Part shown: positions 52,100 through 60,822 of the stretch, piece by piece
Layout of the letters: each line of letters starts with the position of its first letter
Position numbering within the stretch: the stretch's first letter is position 1
Assembly: GCA_036419695.1 (NCBI GenBank)
Contig: CP143946.1
Coordinates: 3,404,001-3,468,000, forward strand
DNA length: 64,000 bases
Reading direction: 5' to 3'
Source of the DNA: [Clostridium] symbiosum
GTDB taxonomy: Bacteria; Bacillota; Clostridia; Lachnospirales; Lachnospiraceae
The notes under the pieces: generated by a model
The model's database searches: none
Told to the model about the DNA's origin: nothing
What the model saw: only the letters and a program-made list of their open reading frames with translations
Made by a program: the position numbers and the translations under genes

Positions 52100-52222
52100 A
52101 TCAAGATAATATATCTAAGGTTTCTTTTGGAATAAATAAGTCCATTTTGCCCACCACCTTTATCTTGATAGTATAGTACAAAATTTATGGAAAATCACTA
52201 TTTTGAAATTCATATATCCACA

Positions 52223-52272
52223 ATTTCAAAAGACCGCACCAACCATTAAAGGTTAGTGCGGTCTTTTGAAAT
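52223..52272. terminator. Terminator of the GGGtGRT operon
   Basis: ATTTCAAAAGACCGCAC (52223-52239) pairs exactly with GTGCGGTCTTTTGAAAT (52256-52272), with an AACC/GGTT inner stem. Confidence 0.9.
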
Positions 52273-52292
52273 CTCATTAATCTACAATTTTA

Positions 52293-53303
52293 TTAGAACT
52301 TTCCAGCCTCAGCAGCTTCCTGCACGCTGACCGCAACGGCTACCGTCATTCCGACCATCGGGTTATTGCCTGCGCCGATCAGACCCATCATCTCAACGTG
52401 AGCCGGAACAGAGGAGGAACCTGCGAACTGGGCGTCGGAGTGCATACGGCCCAGTGTATCCGTCATACCGTAGGAAGCAGGACCTGCCGCCATGTTGTCG
52501 GGATGAAGGGTACGGCCTGTACCGCCGCCGGATGCAACGGAAAAGTACTTCTTGCCTTTTTCAATACATTCTTTCTTGTAAGTACCTGCCACCGGATGCT
52601 GGAATCTTGTCGGGTTGGTGGAGTTTCCGGTGATGGAAACGTCTACACCCTCTTTCCACATGATGGCAACGCCTTCTGTTACGTCGTTTGCGCCGTAGCA
52701 GTTCACTTTCGCCCTTAAGCCTTCGGAGTAGGATTTTCTCCACAGCTCTTTCACTTCGCCCGTATAGTAGTCCATCTCCGTCTCAACATAGGTAAAGCCG
52801 TTGATACGGGAAATGATCTGGGCTGCGTCTTTGCCAAGTCCGTTTAAGATAACACGGAGCGGTTTCTGACGTACTTTATTGGCCTTCTCGGCAATACCGA
52901 TGGCGCCCTCTGCGGCTGCAAAGGACTCATGGCCTGCCAGGAAACAGAAACAGTCGGTCTCTTCTTCCAGAAGCATCTTGCCAAGGTTGCCGTGGCCTAA
53001 ACCTACTTTACGCTGGTCGGCAACGGAGCCCGGGATACAGAAGGACTGAAGTCCCTCACCGATTGCCGCCGCTGCGTCCGCCGCTCTTCTGCATCCTTTC
53101 TTGATGGCAATGGCAGCGCCTACTGTGTAAGCCCAGCCTGCGTTCTCAAAGCAGATAGGCTGAATTTTCTTCACCTGGTCATATACGTTCAGTCCAGCAT
53201 CTTTCGTGATTTTCTCGGCCTCTTCAATGGAAGCGATGCCATAGCTGTTTAATACGGAATTGATTTTGTCAATTCGTCTCTCATATGATTCAAATAATGC
53301 CAT
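52293..53303 (-). CDS. GGGtGRT protein
   Basis: A 336-residue cytoplasmic protein of the family named for its motif, seen here as ASGGGTGRTLHPDNMA. Other conserved parts are GCRRAADAAAAIGEGLQSFCIPGSVADQRKVGLGHGNL and FCFLAGHESFAAAEGAIGIAEKAN. The family is nearly confined to anaerobes, and its gene is typically next to a NifU-like scaffold gene, as here. Biochemical role unknown; iron-sulfur or thiol chemistry is suggested by the partner. AAGGAGG precedes the ATG. Confidence 0.9.
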   Translation of the reverse strand: MALFESYERRIDKINSVLNSYGIASIEEAEKITKDAGLNVYDQVKKIQPICFENAGWAYTVGAAIAIKKGCRRAADAAAAIGEGLQSFCIPGSVADQRKVGLGHGNLGKMLLEEETDCFCFLAGHESFAAAEGAIGIAEKANKVRQKPLRVILNGLGKDAAQIISRINGFTYVETEMDYYTGEVKELWRKSYSEGLRAKVNCYGANDVTEGVAIMWKEGVDVSITGNSTNPTRFQHPVAGTYKKECIEKGKKYFSVASGGGTGRTLHPDNMAAGPASYGMTDTLGRMHSDAQFAGSSSVPAHVEMMGLIGAGNNPMVGMTVAVAVSVQEAAEAGKF

Positions 53304-53329
53304 AACTCTATGATCCTCCTTAATATTTT

Positions 53330-53433
53330 GTCACTATCCACAGTCCCGAAGATGCGGCAATACTGCGGACAGTAACACACCTCGCGGAACAGCGCTCCCC
53401 GTCTTACCGGGTATAACGGCTGTGAATAATAAG
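53330..53433. repeat. GTTAC-ended dispersed element, 104 bp
   Basis: Ends GTCACTATCCACAG (53330-53343) and CTGTGAATAATAAG (53420-53433) are imperfect inverted repeats; inside is CACCTCGCGGAACAGCGC, shared with the copy at 22.4 kb. It lies between the NifU-like and GGGtGRT genes, perhaps in their common transcript. Confidence 0.6.
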
Positions 53434-53498
53434 AATATTTTTACCTGCTGTTAAGCCTTTGTCTATGTAATACCTTCACTGCACGTGATAACCGCCGA

Positions 53499-54191
53499 TT
53501 ATTCCTGTCTCGGATCGATAATCTTCACAGCGTCGTCCACACGGCCGTACTGGCCTTTGGATTTCTCATATGCAGTAGCCGGATCGTCGCCCTTCTTAAT
53601 GAAATCCGTCATCTTGCCAAAGTTTACGAACTGGTAACCGATGATCTGATTCTCGTCATCCAGAGCGATTCCTGTTACATAGCCTTCCGCCATCTCCAGG
53701 TAACGCGGACCTTTCTTTAATGTTCCATACATTGTACCAACCTGAGAACGAAGTCCCTTGCCCAAATCCTCAAGACCTGCACCGATTGGAAGACCATCCT
53801 CTGAGAATGCACTCTGTGTTCTTCCGTATGCGATCTGAAGGAAAAGCTCTCTCATTGCCGTATTAATTGCATCACAGACAAGGTCGGTGTTCAGCGCCTC
53901 CAGAACGGTTCTTCCCGGGAGAATTTCTGCTGCCATGGCTGCGGAGTGTGTCATACCTGAACATCCGATTGTCTCTACTAAAGCTTCCTGAATGATTCCC
54001 TCTTTTACATTCAGAGTCAGCTTACAGGCGCCCTGCTGCGGAGCACACCAGCCCACGCCGTGGGTTAAACCGGAGATATCTTTCACCTCTCTGGATTTTA
54101 CCCATTTTGCTTCTTCCGGAATCGGAGCACAACCGTGATTAACGCCCTGCGCTACTGGACACATACTTTCAACTTCGTGTGAATAGATCAT
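53499..54191 (-). CDS. NifU-like iron-sulfur cluster assembly scaffold protein
   Basis: A 230-residue protein with an IscU/NifU N-terminal-type domain: the three cluster cysteines appear in VGWCAPQQGACKL and TIGCSGMTHSAAMAAEIL, with further cysteines near the N-terminus (MCPVAQGVNHGC). The C-terminal about 80 residues are specific to this subgroup. It precedes the GGGtGRT gene on the same strand, the standard pairing. It may assemble clusters for, or act with, that protein. Confidence 0.88.
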   Translation of the reverse strand: MIYSHEVESMCPVAQGVNHGCAPIPEEAKWVKSREVKDISGLTHGVGWCAPQQGACKLTLNVKEGIIQEALVETIGCSGMTHSAAMAAEILPGRTVLEALNTDLVCDAINTAMRELFLQIAYGRTQSAFSEDGLPIGAGLEDLGKGLRSQVGTMYGTLKKGPRYLEMAEGYVTGIALDDENQIIGYQFVNFGKMTDFIKKGDDPATAYEKSKGQYGRVDDAVKIIDPRQE

Positions 54192-54337
54192 TTTAAGACT
54201 CCTTTCAAAATGAATGTGTTAGTACTTTGTTAATTTTATCACATCATACTTGTTCTTATTATCTCACGTATCTTTTAATTCGTCTATAGTTTTTTCCAGA
54301 AAACTTTTCACAAAAACACCGGCCGTTTCTTGAAGTT

Positions 54338-55711
54338 TTACGTCGTTTTTTGTAATGGGATCCCCATCCTTTTTTCCATTTTTTTCAATGTTATTTTATA
54401 GGCGATGTAGAAAATGATTCCCTTTGCCACGCTGGATACGGTGAGCGCCCACCAGATGCCGTTTAGTCCCAGGCCCATGGCGGAAAACAGAATCGCCAGC
54501 GGAATTCTGGCCGAGGTCAGCGTAATGCTTAACACCGATGGGATGGAAGTCTTTCCAAGGCCGGCAAAGGCGCCGACCGACGTCACCTCTATCAGCATAA
54601 AGAACTGGGAAAGCCCAAGGATTTGAAGATATTCCACTCCGGCCTGAAGCACTTCCGGTTCATGGATGAATATTCCAAAAATCGGCCTCGCCATGAAAAT
54701 CAGCAGGGCGGTAGTCATCATTCCCCATATTCCCATCATTTTTACTGCTGCTGAATAACCTTTTTTAACACGGTTAAACATTCCTGCGCCGAAATTCTGT
54801 CCTGTAAATGAATTGACTGCTGCTGCAAAACCTTCTCCGACCATCCAGGAGACGGATTCCACCTGACCGCCCACTCTCTGGATCGCCACCGCCGTATCTC
54901 CCCAGCTCGTCACCAGTCTCGTCAAAATCATCGATATTCCCGCATAGATCAGGTTCTGTATCGATGCCGGGAATCCGATGGTCACGATCTCCTTTATATA
55001 CCGGATTGGCGTCCTGGAAAACAGCCTGAACTGTTTGAAAAGCGCCGTATCCCGGCTGACCGCCAGGATAAAAATGACGGAAACCGTGATCTGCGCCGTC
55101 ACCGTCGCGATGGCGGCTCCGACCACTCCGAGAACAGGAAACGGACCGATTCCAAAGATCAGGACCGGGTCGAGAACCATATTAGCCGCCAGACCGATGA
55201 CATTGGCCTTAAACGGCGTTTTGCTGTCGCCGGTGGCCGTCAGGATACCGGTCAGCACCGAGTTGATATAGGGAAAAATAATCAGGCCGCAGACAATGCG
55301 CAGGTAATTCTCCGAATTTGCTATGATTACCGGATCCTTAAGCCCGAAAAAACCAATCAGATGCCTGGCCCCAAACAGTGAAATCATTCCAAAAATCACA
55401 GCAAACAAAAGCCCCATCTGGATGGCGCCTTTTGCATACTGTGCCGCTTCCCTGTCATTGCCGGCGCCCAGCGCGTGAGCCACCTTAACCTGACCGCCAA
55501 TTTTAGCCAGATCCACAATCCCCTGTGAAAGCCAGCTGTACATTCCGGCGGTTCCCACGGCCGTCACCGCGCCGGCTCCCAGTCTGCCAATCCATGCCAT
55601 ATCCGTCAGATTATAGGCCATCTGAACCAGTGACGTGGCCATAATCGGCACTGCCAGCCGCGTCAGAGCCGGCAGAATCGGCTCATGGAGTAAATCTACC
55701 TTTTTATTCAT
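54338..55711 (-). CDS. MATE-family efflux transporter
   Basis: A 457-residue twelve-helix exporter of the MatE family (DinF/NorM clan). Two MatE halves are seen, beginning PILPALTRLAVPIMATSLVQMAYNLTDMAWIGRLG and TIGFPASIQNLIYAGISMILTRLV. It probably exports cationic compounds in exchange for Na+ or H+. ATG 55711 follows AGAGGG; the frame upstream to 55756 is leader. Stands alone. Confidence 0.93.
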   Translation of the reverse strand: MNKKVDLLHEPILPALTRLAVPIMATSLVQMAYNLTDMAWIGRLGAGAVTAVGTAGMYSWLSQGIVDLAKIGGQVKVAHALGAGNDREAAQYAKGAIQMGLLFAVIFGMISLFGARHLIGFFGLKDPVIIANSENYLRIVCGLIIFPYINSVLTGILTATGDSKTPFKANVIGLAANMVLDPVLIFGIGPFPVLGVVGAAIATVTAQITVSVIFILAVSRDTALFKQFRLFSRTPIRYIKEIVTIGFPASIQNLIYAGISMILTRLVTSWGDTAVAIQRVGGQVESVSWMVGEGFAAAVNSFTGQNFGAGMFNRVKKGYSAAVKMMGIWGMMTTALLIFMARPIFGIFIHEPEVLQAGVEYLQILGLSQFFMLIEVTSVGAFAGLGKTSIPSVLSITLTSARIPLAILFSAMGLGLNGIWWALTVSSVAKGIIFYIAYKITLKKMEKRMGIPLQKTT

Positions 55712-55737
55712 CTTTTTTCCCTCTAAATTGATTATTT

Positions 55738-55870
55738 GTAACAGTTCAGACAGCATGAACTATTACGGCATTCGGCTAATGAAATCGCTACGCGATGAGC
55801 CGAATGCTTGCTGCCACTACCTTTTTGTACGGTCAGCGCAGTAAATGCGCAGACCTATCTGAGCTGTTAC
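55738..55870. repeat. Inverted-repeat-ended element, 133 bp
   Basis: GTAACAGTTCAGACAG (55738-55753) and CTATCTGAGCTGTTAC (55855-55870) are 16-bp terminal inverted repeats with three mismatches. Inside are two hairpins, CATTCGGCT...AGCCGAATG and GGTCAGCGCA...TGCGCAGACC. The ends resemble those of the 22.3-kb element, the interior does not. Confidence 0.65.
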
Positions 55871-55889
55871 GATTATTTCCACCATTACA

Positions 55890-55931
55890 AAACAGCCCCG
55901 GCCATCACAAATAAGCTCCGGCCAGGGCTGC
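55890..55931 (-). terminator. Terminator of nfnAB
   Basis: AGCCCTGGCCGG and CCGGGGCT arms followed by TTTTG on the minus strand, about 60 nt after the nfnB stop. Confidence 0.75.
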
Positions 55932-55990
55932 ACTTTATACAAATGCCGGCTGCGCAAGCTGTTGTGCCAAAGCTTTCGCAAACCGCATCA

Positions 55991-57388
55991 TTATTTACCT
56001 GAAAGGTACTCGTGAATTCCGCGCGCCCCGGCACGCCCCGCCTCCATGGCAAGGATGACGGTCGCCGCCCCGGTCACGGCATCTCCGCCTGCATAGACGC
56101 CCTCTTTCGTCGTCTTTCCATCCTTCTCATCGGCGATAATGCATTTCCAGCGGTTTACGGACAGGCCCTCCGTCGTGGCGGAGATCAGCGGGTTCGGGGA
56201 CGTTCCAAGCGCCATAATCACCGTGTCGGCGTCGATCCGAAAATCCGATCCCGCCTGCTCCACCGGCCTTCTCCTTCCCGATTCATCCGGCTCGCCAAGC
56301 TCCATTCTCCGGCAGATGATGCCGCTCACCCAGCCGTTATCATCCGTCAGGATCTCCACCGGGTTGGTCAGGAGGTCGAACTTAATCCCCTCCTCCTTTG
56401 CATGGTGGACTTCCTCTGCCCTGGCCGGCAGCTCCTTCTCACTTCTCCTGTATACGATATGTACCTCGGCCCCAAGGCGCAGCGCCGTCCTGGCCGCATC
56501 CATGGCCACGTTTCCGCCGCCGACTACCACCACTTTTTTCCCGATCATCAGCGGTGTGTCATAATCGTCGCGGAACGCCTTCATCAGGTTACTCCTGGTC
56601 AGATACTCGTTGGCAGAGAACACCCCGTTGGCATTCTCCCCCGGGATCCCCATGAATTTCGGAAGTCCCGCTCCGGAACCGATAAATACGGCCTGGAACC
56701 CTTCCTCTTCCATCAGTTCATCGATGGTAACCGACTTTCCGATTACCACGTTTGTCTCGATCCTGACGCCCAGCTTCTTTACGTTGTCAATCTCCGGCTG
56801 GACCACATCCGCCTTCGGCAGACGGAACTCCGGGATTCCGTAAGTAAGCACTCCGCCCGCCTCATGGAGGGCCTCGAAAATGGTCACTTCATATCCCAGC
56901 TTTGCCAGGTCACCGGCGCAGGTCAGGCCGCAGGGGCCGGAGCCGATCACGGCCACCTTTTTCCCGTTGGTCTTCTCCGGGGCCTCCGGCACAAAGCCGT
57001 GTTCCCTCGACCAGTCCGCCACAAACCGCTCCAGTTTGCCGATGGAGACCGGCTCCCCTTTGATTCCCCTGATGCAGAGGCCTTCACACTGCGTCTCCTG
57101 CGGGCAGACACGGCCGCAGACGGCCGGGAGGGCCGACGCTTTGGCAATCACCCTGGCCGCTTCCTCGATCTCCCCGTTCTTCACTTCCTGGATAAACGCC
57201 GGGATGTCGATGGACACCGGGCAGCCTGCGATGCACTTTGCATTTTTGCAGTTTAAGCAGCGCTCCGCCTCCGCCATGGCCTCCGCCTGGTTATAGCCCA
57301 GGCATACCTCCTCAAAGTTGGCGGCGCGCACCTTTGGATCCTGTTCCCTTACCGGGACCTTTACCGTCATATCTCTCTTTGCTTCCAT
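55991..57388 (-). CDS. nfnB: NADP-reducing subunit NfnB (glutamate synthase small-subunit-like)
   Basis: A 465-residue flavoprotein with an N-terminal double [4Fe-4S] region (AERCLNCKNAKCIAGCPVSIDIPAFI, then GRVCPQETQCEGLCIRGIKGEPVSIG), the first dinucleotide motif VAVIGSGPCGLTCAGDLAKLGY and a second VVVVGGGNVAMDAARTALRLG. With the NfnA-like gene just before it, it is most likely the large subunit of the NADH-dependent reduced ferredoxin:NADP+ oxidoreductase, which balances NADH, NADPH and ferredoxin by electron bifurcation. By sequence alone it could be called glutamate synthase beta subunit, but no alpha subunit is nearby. GGAGGTG precedes the ATG inside the nfnA end. Confidence 0.9.
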   Translation of the reverse strand: MEAKRDMTVKVPVREQDPKVRAANFEEVCLGYNQAEAMAEAERCLNCKNAKCIAGCPVSIDIPAFIQEVKNGEIEEAARVIAKASALPAVCGRVCPQETQCEGLCIRGIKGEPVSIGKLERFVADWSREHGFVPEAPEKTNGKKVAVIGSGPCGLTCAGDLAKLGYEVTIFEALHEAGGVLTYGIPEFRLPKADVVQPEIDNVKKLGVRIETNVVIGKSVTIDELMEEEGFQAVFIGSGAGLPKFMGIPGENANGVFSANEYLTRSNLMKAFRDDYDTPLMIGKKVVVVGGGNVAMDAARTALRLGAEVHIVYRRSEKELPARAEEVHHAKEEGIKFDLLTNPVEILTDDNGWVSGIICRRMELGEPDESGRRRPVEQAGSDFRIDADTVIMALGTSPNPLISATTEGLSVNRWKCIIADEKDGKTTKEGVYAGGDAVTGAATVILAMEAGRAGARGIHEYLSGK

Positions 57389-58279
57389 CTATTCTTCACC
57401 TCCGCAATGTCCGCATCCGCCGTGGTGGGTATCCCCCTCCTGAAGTCTGAGCATTGCCCGGCCCTCCTGGGTGCGGTACAATTGCTGGCGTTTCATGGCT
57501 TCGTCAAAGTTTACCAGATGGCCGTCGAATTCCGGGCCGTCCACGCAGGCGAATTTCACCTTGTCACCCACCGTCACGCGGCAGGCCCCGCACATCCCGG
57601 TCCCGTCCACCATAATCGGGTTCAAGCTGACCACCGTTGGAATTTCCAGCTTCTTTGTCAGCAGACAGACGAATTTCATCATAATCATCGGGCCGATTGC
57701 CACACAGGTGTCGTATTTCTTCCCCTGGTTCTCCACCAGGTCCGTGATGACCTCCGTCACCATCCCCTTATAGCCAAAGCTTCCGTCATCGGTCGTTATG
57801 TAAAGGTTCCCCGCCTGTTTTTCCATCTCTTCCGTCAGGATCAGGAGGTCCTTTGTCTTGGAGCCCACGATGACGTCCACGTCCATGCCGTGCTCCTTCA
57901 TCCATTTCACCTGCGGGTACACAGGGGCGGCGCCGACTCCTCCGGCGACAAAAAGGATTTTCTTCTTTTTCAGTGTCTCCGGGTCTTCTTTTACAAACTC
58001 GGACGGGTTTCCAAGGGGGCCGACAAAATCGCGGAAGGCGTCCCCGGCCTTCAGCCCGCTCATCCGTTCCGTGGATGCGCCGACCGTCTGGAAGACAATC
58101 GTCACGGTTCCCTTCTCCCGGTCATAATCACAAATGGTCAGAGGAACCCTCTCCCCTTCTTCATCTATCTTGACAATCACAAACTCCCCCGGTTCGCAGG
58201 AACGTGCGACTCTTGGGGCTTCCACGACCATCAGATAAATTTTATCAGCCAGCTTTTCCGCTTTTAAAATCTGGTACAT
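57389..58279 (-). CDS. nfnA: NfnA: sulfide/dihydroorotate dehydrogenase-like FAD/NAD-binding subunit
   Basis: A 296-residue PyrK/SudB-like protein: flavin-binding RVPLTICDYDREKGTVTIVFQTVGAST, NAD-binding KKILFVAGGVGAAPVYPQVKWMKEHG and a C-terminal [2Fe-2S] site GTGMCGACRVTVGDKVKFACVDGPEFDGH. It passes electrons from NADH and reduced ferredoxin to NfnB. The stop abuts the nfnB start. The extreme C-terminus has extra cysteines and histidines (HHGGCGHCGGEE), seen in some homologues. CAGGAGG precedes the ATG. Confidence 0.9.
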   Translation of the reverse strand: MYQILKAEKLADKIYLMVVEAPRVARSCEPGEFVIVKIDEEGERVPLTICDYDREKGTVTIVFQTVGASTERMSGLKAGDAFRDFVGPLGNPSEFVKEDPETLKKKKILFVAGGVGAAPVYPQVKWMKEHGMDVDVIVGSKTKDLLILTEEMEKQAGNLYITTDDGSFGYKGMVTEVITDLVENQGKKYDTCVAIGPMIMMKFVCLLTKKLEIPTVVSLNPIMVDGTGMCGACRVTVGDKVKFACVDGPEFDGHLVNFDEAMKRQQLYRTQEGRAMLRLQEGDTHHGGCGHCGGEE

Positions 58280-58541
58280 GCTTTTCCTCCTGTTTCCTCT
58301 GTTCTATTCGATGTATTTTTGCCTTTGCATACTTTATAAATATACTGCTGTGCCTTGCTGGAACATTACCTGTAAAACTCTGCTGTTTTGGGGGCTGTTC
58401 TGCAGAAAATGACATAAATATGCAAAAGATTGCCTACATTTTACCACTTCACCTCTATAAAGACAAGCAAAAACATGTCTTCCCCTTTAAAAATACTGTT
58501 ATAATAAGAAAAGCGGTTTAGAGTTGTACAGACAATCACCC

Positions 58542-59045
58542 CTATGGCCTTCTGTATTTTCTGAACTCATAACAGAGATCAAAGTAGGTCTGTTCGTCGC
58601 TTTCCTCGGTCACAATCCATCCCTCTTTTTCCAGATTCACAAGATAGGTATCGGCCTGATATATATAGTCGATGTATGTGATGTGGGCCGTATCGCAGTA
58701 TGGCAGGAACTGCTCATAAATGCTCTGGCCTCCGATGATATAAATGTCCTGATCCGTGAATCCCCGTTCTTTTTTATACCATTCAAGTTTTTCCATCGCC
58801 TCATCCATACTGTAGCAGACATCGGCTCCCTTCATCTTAAAGTTCCTGTCCGTCGTCAGAATCAGGTTGATTCTTCCGTCTAACGGGCGCTCTCCCGGAA
58901 GCGTGAGGAAGGTTTTTCTTCCCATTACAATAATCTTTCCCATTGTCTCCTGACGGAACAGCTTCTGATCCGCCGGTATGGTAACCAGCATCTGTCCTCT
59001 CTGCCCGATGGCCCAGTTTTTGTCTACCGCCGCTATTAACTGCAT
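58542..59045 (-). CDS. folA: Dihydrofolate reductase
   Basis: A 167-residue NADPH-dependent reductase of dihydrofolate to tetrahydrofolate. Core motifs: LIAAVDKNWAIGQRGQMLVTIPADQKLFRQETMGK (substrate site, with the catalytic acid as Asp in IPAD), IIVMGRKTFLTLP and IYIIGGQSIYEQFLPYCD. Usual family length. No thyA adjoins; a ThyX-like but motif-less gene is 2 kb away. It is followed at 58541-58280 by a 262-bp gap without a visible gene. Confidence 0.94.
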   Translation of the reverse strand: MQLIAAVDKNWAIGQRGQMLVTIPADQKLFRQETMGKIIVMGRKTFLTLPGERPLDGRINLILTTDRNFKMKGADVCYSMDEAMEKLEWYKKERGFTDQDIYIIGGQSIYEQFLPYCDTAHITYIDYIYQADTYLVNLEKEGWIVTEESDEQTYFDLCYEFRKYRRP

Positions 59046-59125
59046 ACCGCACCTGCCTTTCCGATATTCCCTGTTTCTGCGTTTCTTCTATTAAATACAG
59101 CATTACTCCTCAAATAAATACAACA

Positions 59126-59995
59126 TTACCCCTCAAATTCTTCCGGAAACTGACGCCGCAGCGTTTTCATCATGCTCAGCGCATTGATATCAAATGCCTC
59201 ATCCGGCTGCTCTTTCTTATCAACCTTCTCATGGAAGACGCTCTCCATCTTTTTGAGGGCCTCCTCATCCGAACCGCATTCCTTCATAATCCGGATCATC
59301 CTGTTCTTACTGCTCTCCAGTTTTTCCAACATAATATCCCAGATGCGCGGTTTATCTTCTTCCCTTACAAATCCGTAGTGGTTTAAGATAATGTCTTTCA
59401 CATGGTAATTCCTGGACTTGATAATGGACTCCCTGGCTCCCTTATAATCCACCAGAAATGCAGGCATATAACCGCCGGACGGCCCGAGCACGCCGACTGA
59501 TTCGCTGCACAGCATCAGTTCATTGTCCACAATATAGGAAAGAGAACATTTTGTATGTCCCAATGTTTCAAACGCAAATACCTTGTGATCCCCAAGCTGG
59601 ACCGTTTCCCCGTCATTGAGCACCATGTCGACCCTCAAATCCTCATCCCGGTAGTCCTTGTTCCAGCCCATGCCGGCCGCCCCGGCCGCAATACTGCTTA
59701 AGTTCCGGATGGTGGAAAGCGCCGACGGCTTCGTAAGAATCTCCTTCGCCCGCTCCGAGGCATACACCTTCACCTCCGGCCAGGCTTTCCGCACAGCCGG
59801 AAGACCTGCCACATGGTCATAATGGGAGTGGGACAAAAGAACCGCGTCCAACTTCCCGCCATCCAGCTCACGCCTGATTTTCTCAACCATCAAATCAGCC
59901 GCATAGGCCATCCCCGCCTCAAACAGGATATTCGATTTTCCCTTTATCAGGAAGACGGCTGCCGCTCCAACTCCGGATACATCTATTACTCTCAT
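59126..59995 (-). CDS. MBL-fold metallo-hydrolase
   Basis: A 289-residue metallo-beta-lactamase-fold hydrolase. The metal site HSHYDHVAG, the later His in ETLGHTKCSL and Asp/His residues near the end are seen; the C-terminal about 80 residues form a helical extension. The fold covers thioesterases, phosphodiesterases and others; the substrate is unknown and beta-lactamase activity is not implied. AAGGAG precedes the ATG. It lies 80 nt upstream of folA on the same strand. Confidence 0.86.
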   Translation of the reverse strand: MRVIDVSGVGAAAVFLIKGKSNILFEAGMAYAADLMVEKIRRELDGGKLDAVLLSHSHYDHVAGLPAVRKAWPEVKVYASERAKEILTKPSALSTIRNLSSIAAGAAGMGWNKDYRDEDLRVDMVLNDGETVQLGDHKVFAFETLGHTKCSLSYIVDNELMLCSESVGVLGPSGGYMPAFLVDYKGARESIIKSRNYHVKDIILNHYGFVREEDKPRIWDIMLEKLESSKNRMIRIMKECGSDEEALKKMESVFHEKVDKKEQPDEAFDINALSMMKTLRRQFPEEFEG

Positions 59996-60202
59996 TTTAT
60001 TCTCCTTAATTAAAACTCACATTTTCCTCTATTACAGGTTTTAGGGAGTATGCTCCCATAAATTTTCCCTGTATCTGGACTGTTACGTATTCTACTATAT
60101 TTTTACTGTAAATACAAGCTCTACTCTGAGCAGTTGAGATTAGTTGAGATGCGAGGACGCCTCTGAAAGATGGCGGACGGGGGAGTGGGTTGGATGGATG
60201 AG

Positions 60203-60261
60203 TCTTCAGTCCCGGTTTGTAGGGGGTGGCGAAGGGGGAAGGTTGTCGACGGGACTGAAGA
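60203..60261. repeat. Palindromic unit U5 (internally deleted)
   Basis: TCTTCAGTCCCG (60203-60214) and CGGGACTGAAGA (60250-60261) remain, only 35 nt apart instead of about 175. This shows loss of the hairpin with the unit ends kept. Confidence 0.8.
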
Positions 60262-60621
60262 CTCAGGGGAGGTTGTTGCCCCGTCCGCCGGCTTCAGGGC
60301 TGATTGTCTCTTTCGTCAAGTGGGGAGGGAGGTATTGTCGCGGCCACTATGGAGTCGTGAATTTTTTACCTTATGTAGGTATTTGGGGCTGGATTCAGAA
60401 AAAAATCCAAAGTTAAATTTTACGATTGATCTAAAAATTCAACGGTTATTCAAGGATAGGTCAGGCGCTAAAGCTCTGATTCATCAATTGAATACCATGC
60501 AGAAGGCATTCTCCCGGAATTCGAGGAAATGTAGTGGCAGCGACAATACCTCCCCCCTTTGAAGAAATAAAAACAATTCAGCGGCCGCAGGCCGGGGTTT
60601 GGGATGGCGACAACCTTCGCG

Positions 60622-60822
60622 TCTTCAGTCCCGGTCCATAACCTTCCCGTGGGGAATCCGGGAGAAAAAGATTCCGCAGGGAACCTGGAAGTTCATCGGC
60701 ACTTACCGAGGTATTTTCGAGGTTAGTTCCGTTATGTACTTCGAAGAGCGCAAGCGTTTCCCGAAGGAACTTTTTCTGCCCGTATTCCCCACCCGCGACA
60801 ACTTACAGCCCGGGACTGAAGA
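60622..60822. repeat. Palindromic unit U6
   Basis: Bounded by TCTTCAGTCCCG (60622-60633) and CGGGACTGAAGA (60811-60822). The reverse complement aligns along its whole length with U3. Confidence 0.85.

Larger units (their letters stand above)
51200..52210. other. AT-rich patch with gene fragments
   Basis: Base composition falls well below the surrounding about 50% GC, long A/T tracts appear, and only two short frames (51464-51685 and 51767-52099) are recognisable. Between 51200 and 51460 I see no gene. The patch probably came by transfer and has decayed. Confidence 0.6.

Noticed and set aside
56012..57256. 414-codon plus-strand frame opposite nfnB
   Set aside because: The minus strand encodes an unmistakable flavoprotein; the opposite frame is a high-GC shadow. 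The same holds for the 286-codon frame opposite nfnA.
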